Positions 11,850-23,590 of a stretch of 64,000 nucleotides of DNA are shown piece by piece. The position numbers and the translations under genes were made by a program. Source of the stretch: Hepsetus odoe (Eukaryota; Chordata; Actinopteri; Characiformes; Hepsetidae); the NCBI GenBank assembly GCA_017165825.1, contig CM029387.1:15488445-15552444 (forward strand), read 5' to 3'. Each line of letters opens with the position of its first letter. The stretch's first letter is position 1. The notes under the pieces were generated by a model, which saw nothing but the letters and a program-made list of their open reading frames with translations, was not told where the DNA came from and searched no databases.

Positions 11850-12094
11850 GGGCAATGGTGGTCTAGTGGTTAGGGGCTAGGCCCCAGGATCAGAAGGTTA
11901 TGGGTTTAAATCCCAGACCAGTAGGCTGCCCTGAGGTACCCTTGAGCAAAGTACCATCCCCATTACTGCTCCCCAGGATATGCCTGCGTACAACTGCACA
12001 GTGATTTATGGGTGAAAATAAGGCATTTTGTTGTGGTTCACTGTGTGCTGTGCTGTGCTTCACAATGACAAATAGTCACTTTCACTTCATTTAA
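11850..12094 (+). repeat. SINE family A copy
   Basis: The head GGGCAATGGTGGTCTAGTGG (A-box region) is followed by the B-box-like GGGTTTAAATCCC, the central block GCCCTGAGGTACCCTTGAGC, and the tail TAGTCACTTTCACTTC. It is full length and moderately diverged. Confidence 0.9.
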
Positions 12095-14092
12095 ATTTCT
12101 ATTTGAAACACTGGGGTATTTTTAATTCTTCTCCTGTTGCCTCACCGCAGTACAGAGTTTCAGTGTTCCCTGGACTGACACACTTGATCCAGTTCATTAT
12201 ATTGGCCTCCATAAACAGTTCATGGAGTGTACAAGGTGTGCTGAATCAGCTTACGTGTAAACTCTGCAGAAGGGCTGAACAGTAAAATGTTGTTATATCC
12301 AAATATGTGAAAGAGTGCATTTTTCAAATCCCAAGGGTTACAGTTTTAATCAAGTACAATATTACACATTATTAATTTCTGATGGGGGTAAATTCATAAA
12401 AAAAAATTAATCTAATAATGAAAATTTGCTTATTGGCATATTGGCACATAATAATGTGTACCAGGCTGAGTATAAAATATAAACAATTTAACAATTTCAT
12501 GAAAGAAGGAAGAAAAAAATAGCAGTAAGGCAATCCCTAAATCCTATTCTTTAGAGTCGCTACATGATGAAGAAACTGCACTAGGCTTGAAGGAGGCGAA
12601 AACAAAGACATGACGCAATCATATGTTCCTTTAATCATCATAGTTCATAAGAAGAATTTAACACTGAATGAAATTTGAATTGTTTTATGAAAGGGCCATG
12701 TTTCACACTTTTATCATCGATGGAGGTAAAATGCAATCCAGCTGTCATCACAGGATGACATTCAGATGTAAATGTAATCATTGCATAACACACTGTGTAA
12801 TCACATAAAAAACAGTGCAATTACATATGATATTTTATAATTAATTAAAGGCAATCTTTGGGCTAATCTTCTCAGCTAAAATTGAAGTGTTTCATGCTCA
12901 CTCCAGCATAGTACATTTCTGAGCTTAGCTAAAGCTGCTAGTCGGCTCCCCTTTAACCAGAATCGTAGATACTGTACTTCAATTTTCTGTTCACTGGGCT
13001 ATTATGAATTGCATTGTAAAGAGGCTAAAGTAAAGAATAAAGCAGTTACACTCCACCAGCGCCCCAATCTTTGAAGACATCCCACCAGCTTTTGAAGTTG
13101 CGTTAGTCTCCTACAATTTTATCGGTGGATGTGGATGTGACACATAACTTAAACATTTCAGTTATTACTGAATAACGGGCCAATGATTTAGCTAAGCTTA
13201 AACCCGCTTTACCCTTCCGCTGAGCAGTGTGCAGGCAAGCATTTCCCAACTTTTCCCTTTTCATAACGCAAGACTTCCGATATGAAAGGATTTACGCACT
13301 CCCACTTTTGCTCCTGTTGAGGTTTTTCTTTTTCTTTTTTACTCTAAAGCCCCGGAGGTCTTAGAGGCGTAATCAAACGTTCCTGGTGAAAGAAGACGCA
13401 CGTGTGTCTTTCTGCAGCCCCTCATCTGACAGAACACTGCCAGTTCACTCCACTACACCACTAATTCTGCCCCACAGGCGCCACTCGCACCAAAGTCATT
13501 ATGCCATTTCTCTCTCTGCTGCTGCCGTTCTCCTGCCTGTGCACCCTCGCACACTTCTGTTAACCACGGTCGCTCTTCATATCTCTCCTTTCCTCCGTCT
13601 CCATCTCTACCTGAATTATGCATGCTGCTTCCATCACTCATGCTCTCTCTAAAGGGACCTTCTTTCTGGCAATTAGTGCCACTGAGCATCTGCAGAGAGA
13701 ACTTCCACGTTTAGGAGCTCGTTGAACAGGGAGCATGGCTCTGATTTAAACGCTCCAGCTCTGGTCGTATATCCTATTTTTGGCACCTTTTCTCAACACG
13801 AGAAAGCAAAAAGAAATTTGGTGAAAGAAGACTGATGTCACTTTGGCAAAGCTGGCTGCTGGCCTGGAATAGCTACCTGTGGATAGTTCCAGCAGTGGAC
13901 AGGCAGGGCAGGGACTAGGAGCATGTCACAGCTGGCCTAAGGCCCAGGCACACTAGCTTTTTTCAATTGAACTTGCCCCAGTGAATAGTTTTGTTTTGCA
14001 GATGTTCAAAGAAAGGCAGCTTTTAATTTCTGGTGAAAATTTTTGTGAATGATTTTACATTACTAATCGACAACACAAGTACGTTTTCTAGA
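12095..14092. other. Unique sequence, nothing recognised
   Basis: Overlapping open frames on both strands at about 13386-13689 lie in a C-rich, low-complexity stretch and look like chance. No promoter or CpG island was evident. Confidence 0.45.
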
Positions 14093-14275
14093 TAAGTCAA
14101 GTCAGTTTTATATATGTCGAGCTTTTTACAAGGGTCACTGAGTTTCTGACACAGCTCAGTCTGTACAGCTACTTTGTGAGCAAATCAATGGCAACAGAGG
14201 CAAAAGCTCTCCAAAACTGAAGCAAGAAACCTTGGGAGAAACCAAGAAACAGAAGAGGATCCCATCCTCCTCATA
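14093..14275 (-). repeat. L2-type LINE 3' untranslated end, truncated
   Basis: Read on the minus strand, it shows the same succession as the 3' end of the LINE at 28200-28920: AGGAGGATGGG, TTCTTGGTT, the TCTCCCAAGGTTTCTTGC-like stretch, and a terminal AAAACTGACTTGACTT. Only the last ~180 bp are present, as expected for 5'-truncated LINE insertions. Confidence 0.75.
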
Positions 14276-14654
14276 TAACAAAAGAAGTGTATATAAAAAC
14301 CATATTCAAGGTTGCTAGTTTTGATTATACATCAGAAAAAGAATACAATTGTTATTTATTAATTATCAGTATACTATATCAGCATAGCTGCTCCAACTGT
14401 AGTAAAATATTTTCCTGATGCTCAACAATGGCACACGTGTCTAAATGCTGGAGATCCTGAGTCTGATCCTACATTTGACTTGACTGGGAATCCAAAAAGG
14501 CATAATTGGCCTAAATCTCTTTAGATTGGCTCTCCATCTTCCCTCATCACTCACCATGATTATGGAGGGATGTCTGTTGGTGGATGTATCAGCAAAAGCA
14601 GTTGTCCTTAAAATAGTAGTAGTGTAGCTTTAATAATAACTTTGGTTTTAGGAG

Positions 14655-15062
14655 TATTTGCCACTGACAAAAAGACATGAGGCAGAGCTGCAGGTAGCAG
14701 AGTTAAAGATGCTGAGAATTTTGCCAGGTATGTCAAGGATGGACAGAATAAGAAAAGAGTATATTAGAGGGACAGCTCAGGTTAGACGTTTTAGAGACAA
14801 TGTTAGAGAAGCAAGACTCCATTGGTTTGGACATGTCCATAGGAGAGACTAGGATTATATCGGGAGAAGGATGTTGAAGATGGAGCTGCCAGGAAAGAGG
14901 AAGACTAAAGATGAGGTTTATGGATGTGGTGAAAGAGAACATGCAGGTGGTCGGTTTGAAGGAAGAAGATGCAGAAGACAAGAAGAAATGGAAACAGATG
15001 ATCGGCTGTGGCGACCCCTTAACGGGAGCAGCCGAAAGAAAAAGAAGAAGAAGAAGAAGAAG
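14655..15062 (+). pseudogene. RTE-X-like LINE, 3' end of ORF2 and A/G-rich tail
   Basis: The frame encodes the C-terminal part of a LINE reverse transcriptase protein: LTKRHEAELQVAELKMLRIL, then RIRKEYIRGTAQV, ARLHWFGHVHRRD, a stop, and GRRMLKMELPGKRK. This matches the C-terminal fragment of the minus-strand LINE at 46445-46735. The copy ends with CGACCCCTTAACGGGAGCAG and an (AAG)n tail (about 15040-15062), which would be the 3' terminus of the RNA. It lacks the endonuclease and catalytic RT regions, so it is a dead, 5'-truncated insertion. The clade name is my inference from protein similarity remembered from fish LINEs. Confidence 0.85.
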
Positions 15063-15087
15063 GTCTGTGCGGGACCTACACTGACTC

Positions 15088-15476
15088 CTCAGTGATGGAA
15101 CGAACTTCCCTTGATGGTCAGAACTGCTGAATCCCTTGCTTCAAATGGCGATTAAAGACCGACCTGTTCAAGGAATCTCTCAGAGAATAATCTTCCCAAC
15201 AGTCCCGCTCCTTTACCTCTGCTCTTTCTTTCCTCTTTCTCAAGAAACCTCTACTCTTTCTTTCCTCTTATTAAAAAAACCCCCAAAAAATAACACACAT
15301 AATAACAGCACTTTCTTTTATTCTACTTAGGTTACTAAGTTTGTTACGTGGTTGTAATAGTTTATCAGCAGTTATTGATCATAGCTGGTTACTAATATGA
15401 AGTTCAGATGTGGAAACAAAGCACTTTTGTAAGTCGCTCTGGATAAGAGCATCTGCTAAATGCAGTAAATGTAAAT
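15088..15476 (+). pseudogene. L2-type LINE 3' end with the tail also found on SINE family C
   Basis: The start encodes a degraded form of the usual L2 C-terminus (ME-RTSLDGQNC, a stop, then FKWRLKTDLFKESLRE). In intact relatives this reads roughly as WNELP...RTAESL..FKRRLKTHLF. An untranslated region follows, then the tail AAGTCGCTCTGGATAAGAGC, ATCTGCTAAATG and GTAAATGTAAAT. The same tail occurs on the SINEs at 32896-33104 and 49313-49512, so this LINE type is the likely source of the enzyme that copied them. Confidence 0.8.
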
Positions 15477-15528
15477 CTAAGAAGTTATAATAGTATTTGC
15501 CTTAAGTGCTCAACATGGCTGGCTTGTT

Positions 15529-15714
15529 AAGTGAAAGTGACTATTCTTGTCATTGCGAGGTCACAGCACAGCACTCAATGAACCGCACACACAATGAAAA
15601 TGGACCTCTGCATTTAACCCATGCAAACACCGTGCAGCAGTGAGCAGTGACGGGGACGGTACCTTGCTCAAGGGTACCTCAGGGCAACCTACTGGTAAGG
15701 GGTTTGAACCCACC
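15529..15714 (-). repeat. SINE family A copy, head missing
   Basis: It begins with the complement of the tail (GTGAAAGTGACTATTCTTGT), then ACCTCTGCATTTAACCCATG and the central block, and stops at GGGGTTTGAACCCACCA. The tRNA-like A-box end is absent, so this is a 5'-truncated insertion. Confidence 0.9.
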
Positions 15715-16435
15715 AGAAATGGACTCATTTCTGTATATTTTGTGCTAAGGGAGTCATAGGTGTTCAAAATGATATGCTCTCATTGGCTGTCTACACTGAA
15801 AATTTGCATTTTTAATATTTGGAAAACCATGAATTTCCAATCTTGACTTATTCACTGACCTGGAGGCTAATATATCTTTGGTGCTATCTAACATTACCAT
15901 TACAACTTCACTAACACTACCATAGCACTTCTCGCATACTCTATTCTTTGTAAAACGTTAATTAAAAAAAAAAAAAAACTTGCCAGTGAGGAAATAAAAG
16001 AAAGAAGAAATTCAAACAGCCCACTCTCAAGAACACACCCCAAAGCACTTGTTTCAGAATTCACTTCTTTCAAGATATAAGAAACGGGTCTTTATCCCAT
16101 AAAATGTTGCTCCAAAGGCTACTGCTGGCACTGCTGTGAGAGTAGGAGTGTTTGTAACAGATGTAGCATTGGCAATTTTTTTTCATTTTGGATGAAGTAT
16201 CCCTGTATTATATGTTTGTTTAACGAAAAACTTTTAGTTGTAGCAGTGAAGCAGCATGGCTGGAGACACAGATGGACTACCAAATATTTGATTTAATGTA
16301 AATTCAATATTTAATGATGAAAGCTTTATTATGATTCAGAATGACCCAAAGTGGAGCCTTAAACATGTAGGAAATTATGAAGTAATTTTCAGTTCTGAGA
16401 ACAATTCGGAACCATTCTAATTGTATCTGGTATTA
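15715..16435. other. Unique sequence, nothing recognised
   Basis: There is an A run near 15962-15978 and no supported gene. Confidence 0.45.
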
Positions 16436-16588
16436 GGACGGCACCGAAGTGCAGTGAGTAGCCTTAGGTCCTGGGTTTAATTCCTTTAGTCTTGGCAATT
16501 TTTGTGTGGAGGTGGGGTGTTCTTGTGTCTGAGTAGGTTTTCTTCCGGGTGCCCCAGTTTCTTCCCCCTGTTCAAAAATGTGTGTGTG

Positions 16589-16661
<73 letters not shown>

Positions 16662-16800
16662 ATTTGTCTGATGTCTGCTCTGTGATGAGCTAGTGACTTT
16701 TGCAGGGTTTCTCTGCCGGTCGCTCTTGTGTGCTGGGAGAGACTCCAGGACCATCTGTGACCCTAGCCAGCATAAGTGGTTGAGATAATGAATAAATGAA
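16436..16800 (+). repeat. SINE-like family D copy containing an expanded TG tract
   Basis: It opens with a head of the GGCACCGAAGTGCAGTGAGT type and a B-box-like GGTCCTGGGTTTAATTCC, then the conserved body (TTTTCTTCCGGGTGCCCCAG). A long TG run interrupts the body, which resumes with GAGACTCCAGGACC, GTGACCCTAGCCAGCATAAG, GTGGTTGAGA and AATGAATAAATGAATG. The minus-strand relatives are at 21661-22040 and 53541-53825. Confidence 0.8.
16579..16660. repeat. (TG)n microsatellite within SINE family D
   Basis: About 41 dinucleotides, nearly pure, sitting at the point in the family D body where the minus-strand copy at 21661-22040 carries its CA tract. Confidence 0.98.
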
Positions 16801-16897
16801 TGTCGAAGAGAAGATTATCAGAGAAAAATGATACAGCGGAGATCAGCATGGCCGCTGTGCAAGGATGACACATTTAATCATGAAGCATTCCACGTTT

Positions 16898-17026
16898 GGG
16901 GCAGCGGTGGCCTAGTGGTCTGGGACTAGGTCCCATGATTAAAAGGTTGTGGGCTCGAGTCCCAGTAGGTTGCCCTGAGGTACCATTGAGCAAGGTACCA
17001 GACCCATCACTGCTCCCTGGGTGTGA
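16898..17026 (+). repeat. SINE family A copy, tail missing
   Basis: GGGGCAGCGGTGGCCTAGTG opens a well-kept head, followed by GTAGGTTGCCCTGAGGTACC, CATCACTGCTCCCTGGGTG and an abrupt end. The 3' half is absent, which is unusual for retroposition and suggests a later deletion or internal priming. Confidence 0.88.
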
Positions 17027-18848
17027 AATAAAATATGAATCCATATGTAAGAAATATTTCATGGACCAGAAAAAATATATATATTCTACTTCTTATTTAT
17101 TTCAATAGTAGAAGTACAAGTAAAGCTGAGAGTATTATTTCTATTATTTCTGTAATTAGCAGTTTTATTAGTTTACTAGTTATTATAAGCTACAGTCTAA
17201 TTCCATTGGTGGACCATTATAAAAAGCTGCAATCCCAAATTAAGTTTTCACACATGAACTCAGAATATGAGAATAAGGTATGGATATTGTCCACAGTTAC
17301 CTTTTCTTACATGTTGCAAACAGCAGTTACTGGAAATACTCCACATGATCCATTTTTGCCCTTTTTGTCTTGTTGTTTCTGGAATTTATCTGATTATTTC
17401 GGTAAAAACCCTTCAGGAACAGGCACTCCTCAATCTCCTTGTTGCCCTACCTTTTCATTGGCATCTTTTTCTTAATGATCATTCTCTTTCACCCTTGGGT
17501 GTTTTCTTTTGGCTTGGGGCCAGTCACATAATAGCATCATCAACACACCCAATAGTTTGCTGTGAATTCCCTAGAAAATGTCCTGCTGTAGGTCTCAGCT
17601 GGAAATAACATTGCCTTGGCAGTATTGAGCTGGAAATGTAAAGCCCATTTAATATCCGCTCCAACTTATTTGTGTGCACACATGCAGTGCCTCTTGTTAA
17701 TGTCTAGTTTTAGATTGCAGAGCTTGTTTTAAAGAGGCAGTAGAACGATTGGCAGGTCTGGAGGGAGTTTAAAAAGCTTGGTTCATTCATGGACATAAAT
17801 AAAAAGTCACCAACAAACTTCTTAAAACTGATTTTAAGTGTCTACTGATGTTTGTTCCAGTGTTCCTAATTTTGAAATGTTTCTCTAAGCAAGAAAAACA
17901 CCTTCACCCTTTGACAATTTGTCACAATTTTAAGAAAAATGAACGGAATGTAAATGGAAAATCTGGAAGAGGTTTTTCTTTTAACTTAGAGCTATTCCTT
18001 ATCCATCCTATTGACTCTTTTCCAGATTTAGAGCCCATTAGGCCGCCAAATTCCAGGAATTCATTTTAATTCAGGGTATAAATCTTTTTCTAAGCCAAAA
18101 TCTGACAAAAATCCTTAGGGGATGCAAGAAAAGTGGTTGCGAAGCTAAATAATATAGTATGCCACTGAATTCTTCATGATCAAGCATAAGGAGTGGATGT
18201 TTGTGTGTGTTTTCTTTTAAATGAAGAATGAATCTCGCTAGCTTTCTATGCTATGCCAGTCAGCCTGCAGTGCTGTCATCACAGATCAGCTCTCATCTAC
18301 AGATGTATGAAGTATGAAGGGCAGCCAGCACAATCAATCTAAAGGATAAAGCTACCATCATTAATTAGCCCATGAAATAATGTCTCTTTAAAGATTTATA
18401 GGATATCGTGTAACAGCTGGTGCATTAATCAGTGAGGACACTGACTCACTCATGTCACTCATCATTTCCTCCTTCACTTGTCTTGTCGTAGCTTCCTGAC
18501 CAAAGATATGGCAAAGGCCCTGAAAAAGTCTTTCGTCTTGATTCATCTGACCTTCCTGTGTGTGTCAGGGTAGGACTTAACAAATTTTATTGGACATTCA
18601 TTGCATCTCACTCTCGACTGAGCGGCAAGTGATCTACGAGTGATCTGCCCGATCAGTTCTTGATGACAGATCTGTTTGCACTTGTATGGACTGCATTTGC
18701 AGGGTGTAATGACTTAACAACATGGCTCAGTTTGTTCCACACATATGTGTTTTTTACGTCACGTTACTTCCTATGTGAACACTGCGAAAGCCAGCCGGGA
18801 TCACTTCGGAGTATATCGAGAAATTGAGCTATGTCTTATACTGTGTTC
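17027..18848. other. Unique sequence, nothing recognised
   Basis: Open frames of up to about 146 codons overlap each other in this AT-rich stretch and have no recognised domain. Confidence 0.45.
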
Positions 18849-18996
18849 CCTCTTGTGATTGAACACTGGCTAAGTGCCCCACACACACTCTACTTTACAC
18901 TCCCTTGTGACTGGACGCTGGCTAAGTGCCCCAAACACACTCTACTTCACACTCCCTTGTGGCTGAACGCTGGCTAAGTGCCCCACACACACTGCT
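18849..18996. repeat. Tandem repeat, about 52-bp unit, nearly three copies
   Basis: The unit core CTGGCTAAGTGCCCCACACA recurs at three regular positions. Each is preceded by CTTGTG-TTGAAC or CTTGTG-CTGGAC variants and followed by CACTCTACTTTACACT in the first two units. The last unit is truncated. The copies differ at a few positions each. Confidence 0.95.
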
Positions 18997-19519
18997 AGAA
19001 CTCAGTTACCAAACTGTAGGGATCTGGAACCCCCATCCAACTCTCCAACTTTGAATTCTCACCCAACCTATTTTATCTTAAAGTGGTTCCCTTTTCTGGC
19101 TCAGATTTTTATTTATTTTTTTGTTATTTGTATTGTCTGTGTTGTTCTGATGTGTGGATTATCCAGCCCTGTTCCCTGCACCTTGACGTGTCCCAAACAA
19201 GCCACACCTATTAACACTAGTCTCACTCACTTACTGCCATCAAGTGTTTCAACCATACTAAGTTCATGAACACATGGAACAGTTTGGGCAGCCACATTTC
19301 TGAGGGCAAAAATCCACTCATTGCACAGAACCAATCAGGAAAAGCCTGGGCACTGACAGTCCCCCATTATTCACAGGGCTGTTTACTTACAACTTATCAA
19401 CATGTCAGGTGATTTTTAAAAATGCATATACAGTTTTTTTTTTTATGTTTGATGTTCTGATTAAAGCTCAATATCTCCAAACCACCCAGATCGCAGAAAG
19501 AACCTTATCATTCCAAGAT

Positions 19520-19700
19520 TAGTGTCATGGTGGAGTAAAATGGGGAAGGAGGCGCAAGTGCTAGGTCACGTAACTTTAATATACAACAAACCAGCCAGGA
19601 AGCAAACAAAACAGTAGGAGGGACGTAGAACAGTCTGGGTCGGTCTGGAATTCCTTAAATACCTGGCTGGCCAGGTGTGAGCTAAACAAAATTGGCTGTC
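19520..19700. repeat. Possible dispersed repeat fragment
   Basis: The order of short blocks (CTTTAAT, a TACAACAAA-like A-rich stretch, a GG-rich part, TTAAATACCTGGCTGGCCAGGT) is similar to 48530-48720 (CTTTAATCTGTTTAACAAAAG, then TTAAATGCTGGGCTAACCAGG). I infer a shared dispersed family but cannot name it. Confidence 0.4.
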
Positions 19701-20127
19701 TGTTTGACTTGGGTGTGTAGATTTTTTTGTAGTTTATTTAATGTTCTAAATATTCTATTAAACCAAAATGTAATAAATCAAAAATAACACTTGTAAAATG
19801 TGAAATGTGAATTCCTCTTCAACCAGCATTTTTCCTTATCATGCCTAGGAACCTGTGGTCTTTTGGACTCCCCTTTTGTGTCTGGACCTCAAATATATTT
19901 CCATTTTTCCTCCAATGGGCGGTCCTCACCTCAGCTTCCGCGGCACAATTTCAGCAAAAAGCAACAGCCTTTCAGAGGGCCTTGAAAGGTATAATTGTGA
20001 TGACTGAGCCACAGCTAGAGCTTTAAACCCTCAATACATACTACAGTAATATCAGTAGTGCACCCATAATTTTCACAGTTAGGCCTTTTACTTCATACCT
20101 CATGAAAAAAAAGGCTTTGACTTTATA

Positions 20128-20826
20128 ATGAATGGTCATGCTCTCTCCATGTGTTTTCCCCAAAAGATTTCTCCAATCCACACTTTGTTTCTCTTTCTTC
20201 ACACTTATTCAGTCCTGTGTTGCTACAGAATGATATTGGTACCCAGGCCACGGTCTCAAAGGTGGGAAATTATGAGTGTTTCTTCCAAAAGCATAGAGAA
20301 GGGCCAGCAGCTCTCCCAGAGGGCCTTTTTTTCCAAGCCTTTGTTGCTCGCCTTCAGCTCCATTAGTCCTATTAAAAACCATGGTTCAGAATTCATTTCA
20401 GTAGCTCAAGACCATCTATACTGGCCACCTGAGGGCGCTTATTTAAGTGCACAAATGAATGTCCACTCAATTAGCAAAATTCAATGTGTTTTTCATACTC
20501 GCAGTACAATTCTGCCTTTATGGAGTCCTGTGAAGAATATTACGACACTGGTGGCCAAAAAAGCACACTTTTTTTTTCTCAGTGCCACATTAAATCTTTC
20601 ATATTTTGTATGGATTGTTCTCCCAAGGCCACCTTTCTTCTCGGAATATGAAATATTGAATATATATAAACCTTTTCTCATCTGGATGTATTTGACCCTG
20701 TTGCCTACAGCATATAGTACTTCTCCTTTTATATCATGTGGGAGAACTTGTGAGTTATACGGTCTTGGGATAAATTTGCTGACCTATTCAGAAAAAGGCT
20801 ATGTCCCTTTAGAGAACTGGACCTGA
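20128..20826 (+). other. Long open frame of unknown status (232 codons)
   Basis: An ATG at 20128 (A at -3) opens a frame of 232 codons ending at TGA 20824-20826. The predicted protein (MNGHALSMCFPQKI...) has hydrophobic, aromatic-rich stretches (such as FFLSATLNLSYFVWIVL) but no motif, signal or domain that I recognise. With the AT-rich composition here, about 6-7% of random codons would be stops, so a run this long is unexpected by chance. However, no splice, promoter or homology evidence supports a gene. It could be part of an unrecognised transposon or an AT-poor chance frame. I do not assign a function. Confidence 0.15.
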
Positions 20827-21660
20827 TGTATAGTACATTTCATAAAAATGATAAAAATACTTTCCAGTTTTCAAAACAGTGCAAATTTTGCATGCACCTA
20901 ATAAACATATGAATATATTTCACTTATCATACCAAATGCATGGGTCATTTAGAAAGCAGTGAAGGGCAAAAGGGATGTATCCTCCACTCTGCACCTATGC
21001 AACCATTAAGGATAATAATATCTTCAATTTTATCTGAAATTCTGCCACTACTGCTCCTACTAATCATAATATAATAATATTTCAGTGCATTTTTGTATGG
21101 ATATGCACTTTTCAAATATAATTCTTTTTCAGGGTCAGAAAGCATAAGGAAAAGTCTACAAACGTCTGTCAGGGGTTTCTGTGTGTCAGTTGCCTTTCGC
21201 TCTCCTGTTCTGCAGTATATTTTTGGAAGCACTGAAGTCATTGGTATCACTGATTACATCAGCTGTTGGTGTAAAAGGATTATATTTCAACCTGTAAGGA
21301 AATAAACAAAAAAGTAGAAGCTTAAGACAGGACTGAGATTGAGATTTGATTTTTATAAAAGCAGACAGAAAGCAAGTTTCACAGACCCTAACCAAACTGA
21401 GACCATATTAAAATGGATCCCAAAACAGGATAGTGCAGCAAGATGTGCATGGGGCAACCTAGATCAAAGTGCCCTCTCCTGATTACCTCTATTTTCTTTA
21501 CTTTTTTGTGTTAGAGTAGGTCTTTTTTCTTAGATGTTAGACTTTGTTTTTAATGAGCCATGTGCACCAGTGGCCTTGTTGCAGGTTCAGTTGTCCTGGA
21601 CCACGTCATACCAGGAAAATGGCACAAGATGTGCTATTTTGGAAAAGTTCTGACTAACTT
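20827..21660. other. Unique AT-rich sequence, nothing recognised
   Basis: No repeat family or gene was supported. Confidence 0.45.
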
Positions 21661-21812
21661 GTTCAGTCAGTCAGGTAGTCATTTTCATAGCCACTTGTCC
21701 TTAATAGGGTCATGGGGGTGTTGGAGCCTATTCCAGCTCTCACAGGGCGAAAGGCCAGAAAACACCCTGGAGGGGTCACCAGTCCATCACAAGGCAGACA
21801 CTCACACTCACA

Positions 21813-21862
<50 letters not shown>

Positions 21863-22040
21863 CACACACATTCGAGCAATTTAACATCTGCAGTCCACCT
21901 GACCTGCATGTCTTTGGATGGTGGGAGGAAACCAGAGCCCCCAGAGGAAACCAATGTGTGCAGAACATGCAAACTCAAAGAAAGAACCCAGATCTTCCAA
22001 CCTAGGAATCAAACCCAGGATCTTCATCTAATACGGTTCA
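21661..22040 (-). repeat. SINE-like family D copy with CA expansion
   Basis: On the plus strand it runs from GTCATTTTCATAGCCACTTG through AGGGTCATGGGGGTGTTGGA, ATTCCAGCTCTCACAGGGCG and ACCAGTCCATCAC, then the CA tract. It continues with CATGTCTTTGGATGGTGGGA, GGAAACCAGAGCCCCCAGAG and GAATCAAACCCAGGATCTTC, which is the complement of a tRNA-like head. It is nearly full length. Confidence 0.85.
21801..21870. repeat. (CA)n microsatellite within SINE family D
   Basis: A CA tract with CTCA interruptions on its left edge and one CG interruption. It lies inside the family D copy. Confidence 0.97.
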
Positions 22041-22055
22041 GCTAATACATATATA

Positions 22056-22057
<2 letters not shown>

Positions 22058-22132
<75 letters not shown>
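22058..22132. repeat. (TG)n microsatellite
   Basis: A pure run of about 37 TG units just outside the family D copy. It is on the opposite strand sense to the CA tract at 21801-21870. Confidence 0.98.
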
Positions 22133-22133
<1 letters not shown>

Positions 22134-23590
22134 CAGAGAGAAAGAAAGAGAACTCTCCAGTTAAAGTAGTATGGCACTTTTTCACTAACATTCATGTCTC
22201 ATACACTTGCAGACCCAAACTGTCTATTACCTGTTGTTGTTGTTGTGTGTAAGCTTTCCTGATATTCAGTTTTGATGTCTGGCCCAGCACTTCATTTTCA
22301 CCCTCTATCACTCCTCTCTGTGGCTCCACTCCTGCTTTCATTCTATGCCCAGCGTTTTAACTTTTTTTTTTTCCGTCTGCGCTCTTGCCCAGAGTGAGCT
22401 GCCTTTCCTGCACCCTCACACCTCAGCCTCTGTTCTTCACTCACAAATAGACCACAATTGCAAACCATACTTTAAGGGGGTATTCAATCCTGGTGGACCT
22501 TTTTAGAAAGTTGGCTTGCAAAAAATAATCTGCAGGCTGCATCTGCAAAATGTTGCATCGCTTGTAAACTGATGTATAGAGTAGTCTGAAATTAAACTAT
22601 ATTAGGCAATAAAAGGGTCTTGTTCATTTTTTAGGATCGTGACACTGTTTTCTCACACAGTGTTAAAGCATGCATGTTAGTTGGACTGGAGATGTCAAAT
22701 TCCCCTCTAGATGAGCCGTGGGTCTGTGAGCCTGTAAGTGTGTTTGACTGACCTGCAATGCTCTGTCAACCTTTGAAGGCAGGGATAGACTCCAGCAACC
22801 CCTGCAGCCCTAACCAACATAAACGGCTCATTTAATGGGTGGATCATGGTAATACTGATATTCAGTATGAATATAATAAAATAATATAATACACATCTTG
22901 CCAACATGTCTGCCTTGAATTATATCTGCCAAGGTCTGGATGGCAGTATTATTTTGTCGTTGATGTTTTCTCATTCAATTTACACTAATATGTAGCTGCT
23001 GTTCTGGACGCTTGGAGGTGAAGGAGAAAGGAATAGAATCTAAACTCAACTCAAGTCTAATAAAAAATGCTCTCAAACCTGAACCCTGGTATTTCTAACA
23101 CCAGACGTCTAGCTCCAGTCAAGATGCTGCCCTTCATAGTTTCACATGAATTTTCATATTTAAGTAACCACCCACCTGCTGGGTAAACCAAAGCTTCCTT
23201 CCACTGGCCACTGTATTTTTTCCAGGGTTGTTTAACCAAAATGCCAAGTAGTTCTTCTGTAACTAAACATAAAACCTGATGATGGCTGAACTTCTACAGA
23301 ATCCCAACAGAGAAACAGAGATCATAGATTTTAAACATACTTTTACTGCACTGCCATCATTTTCATGGATGCAGTGCTGTTGTTAAGCAGGAGACTCTTC
23401 TAAACCACCCACTTCTAAACTTTACATACTTTATTACTAAGTGCATGTCTAACATTTGTGGACTATTTTTTCACACTTTGAGTGGGGATAGTGTGCGGTT
23501 TGGGACACAGCCACATGTATGTTAATTGTTCACTAATCTTAATTAAATTGCAGGTTATTTAATCAAACGTAAGGTTCACTTTCAGTATGA
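22133..23590. other. Mostly unique sequence; weak family D trace
   Basis: About 22735-22855 (GATAGACTCCAGCAACCCCT, then CCTAACCAACATAAACGGCT) resembles the tail half of family D. The rest is unrecognised. Confidence 0.4.

Noticed and set aside
13386..13689. Overlapping frames on both strands in a C-rich stretch
   Set aside because: Low-complexity pyrimidine-rich sequence explains both; no motif supports either.
16502..16754. Open frames encoding Cys-Val or His-Thr repeats
   Set aside because: They are translations of the TG/CA microsatellite. The same applies at 21560-22252, 38353-38574 and 51527-51944.
18849..18996. CRISPR-like spacing of three repeated units
   Set aside because: Units are contiguous with no unique spacers, and the setting is eukaryotic. 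It is a tandem repeat.
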